A stretch of 64,000 nt of DNA from DSBN01 sp041686355 (GTDB taxonomy: Bacteria > Spirochaetota > Spirochaetia > DSM-16054 > Sediminispirochaetaceae). The notes below the pieces were generated by a model, which saw nothing but the letters and a program-made list of their open reading frames with translations, did not search any database and was not told the DNA's origin. The translations under genes and the position numbers were made by a program. This document shows, piece after piece, positions 63,886 through 64,000 of the stretch (positions are counted from its first letter, which is position 1; each line of letters begins with the position of its first letter). The stretch lies in contig JAWLDZ010000006.1 of NCBI GenBank assembly GCA_041686355.1, forward strand, positions 3,317-67,316, in the 5' to 3' direction.

Positions 63886-64000
63886 TTACTGGCGTTCAAA
63901 CTCTGTTGGTCCGGTTCGCTTCCATAGGCCGTTCTGGGTGGCCAAATAAATATCCTCATCTGCATTTGTTGTTTGATACACCTGGTACACCAGCGCACTG
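63886..64000 (-). CDS. C-terminal end of a convergent gene, partial
   Basis: The last 37 codons of a minus-strand frame that enters from beyond the window and stops with TAA at 63886-63888. The end reads VYQVYQTTNADEDIYLATQNG, followed by LWKRTEPTEFERQ. The IYLATQNGLWKR pattern is like a blade of a beta-propeller, as in two-component-sensor propellers. It converges with the giant protein gene across 12 bases, with no terminator visible. Confidence 0.5.
   Translation of the reverse strand, partial: SALVYQVYQTTNADEDIYLATQNGLWKRTGPTEFERQ

Noticed and set aside
1..64000. CRISPR array, insertion sequence, prophage or toxin-antitoxin pair
   Set aside because: No regularly spaced repeats, transposase, integrase or phage gene could be recognised; the only long repeats are the gap-flanking artefacts.

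Overview
The window reads as a chromosomal housekeeping segment from a spirochaete, most likely a free-living anaerobic or facultative member of the Spirochaetales. This is inferred from gene content, not from a marker gene. The pointers are a stripped V-type ATP synthase operon with a DUF2764 subunit, two divergent EF-G genes, an LptD-like protein beside uvrA, many exported TPR proteins, and a very large exported protein built of chitobiase-like modules. No genus is claimed. I see no insertion sequence, prophage, integrase, rRNA or CRISPR array.

Layout. 1-1.9 kb: an ABC-2-like permease, a YtrA-type GntR regulator and a DUF2807 protein. 1.9-5.2 kb, minus strand: tRNA-Asn, an AmrS radical-SAM enzyme, a small unknown protein, a receiver-like/PilZ protein and an exported unknown. 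5.2-12.4 kb, plus: mfd, a GAF-PTS enzyme I (ptsP), trmB and citrate synthase. 12.4-16.7 kb, minus: an EF-G-like GTPase and EF-G. 17-20.4 kb: tRNA-Val, a lipid kinase, a YggS protein, a small exported protein and an RluD-type pseudouridine synthase. 20.4-21.6 kb, minus: a metallo-hydrolase and a pentapeptide protein. 21.7-25.8 kb: murI, rsgA and mutS2. 26.3-33.6 kb: V-ATPase E-DUF2764-A-B-D-I-K. 33.7-42 kb: ispG, a TPR protein, uvrA and an LptD-like protein. 42-48.5 kb: phoH, a PgpH-like c-di-AMP phosphodiesterase, ybeY, a CorC-like CBS protein and a TPR protein. 48.5-52.1 kb: gap, pgk, tpiA and secG. 52.2-58.2 kb: a flavodoxin-like protein, a PpiC isomerase, nusB, a TPR protein, map and htrA. 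58.2-64 kb: a phosphoribosyltransferase, the giant exported protein and the end of a convergent gene.

The genes group into sensible units: glycolysis (gap-pgk-tpiA), ion-driven ATP synthesis or hydrolysis, ribosome assembly and recycling (rsgA, ybeY, EF-G pair, nusB), DNA repair (mfd, mutS2, uvrA) and envelope biogenesis and quality control (LptD-like, secG, PpiC, HtrA). Promoters with a TTGACA-N17-TATAGT form appear in front of tRNA-Asn and gap.

The assembly has three runs of exactly 100 N. The first lies inside mfd and probably hides several hundred bases. The other two are each flanked by a perfect 99-base direct repeat touching the gap. This looks like unmerged contig ends, so those two gaps are probably not real. 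They create phantom 5' fragments of fusA and tpiA.

I did not find a convincing new multi-gene system. The observations I would follow first are an apparent ATC start codon for the giant exported protein, a SAP-like helix pair at the N terminus of the exported LptD-like protein, a receiver-like domain without its phospho-acceptor joined to an intact PilZ domain, a metallo-hydrolase with Ser in place of the metal-site Asp, and a V-ATPase lacking two stalk subunits but keeping Na+-site residues.
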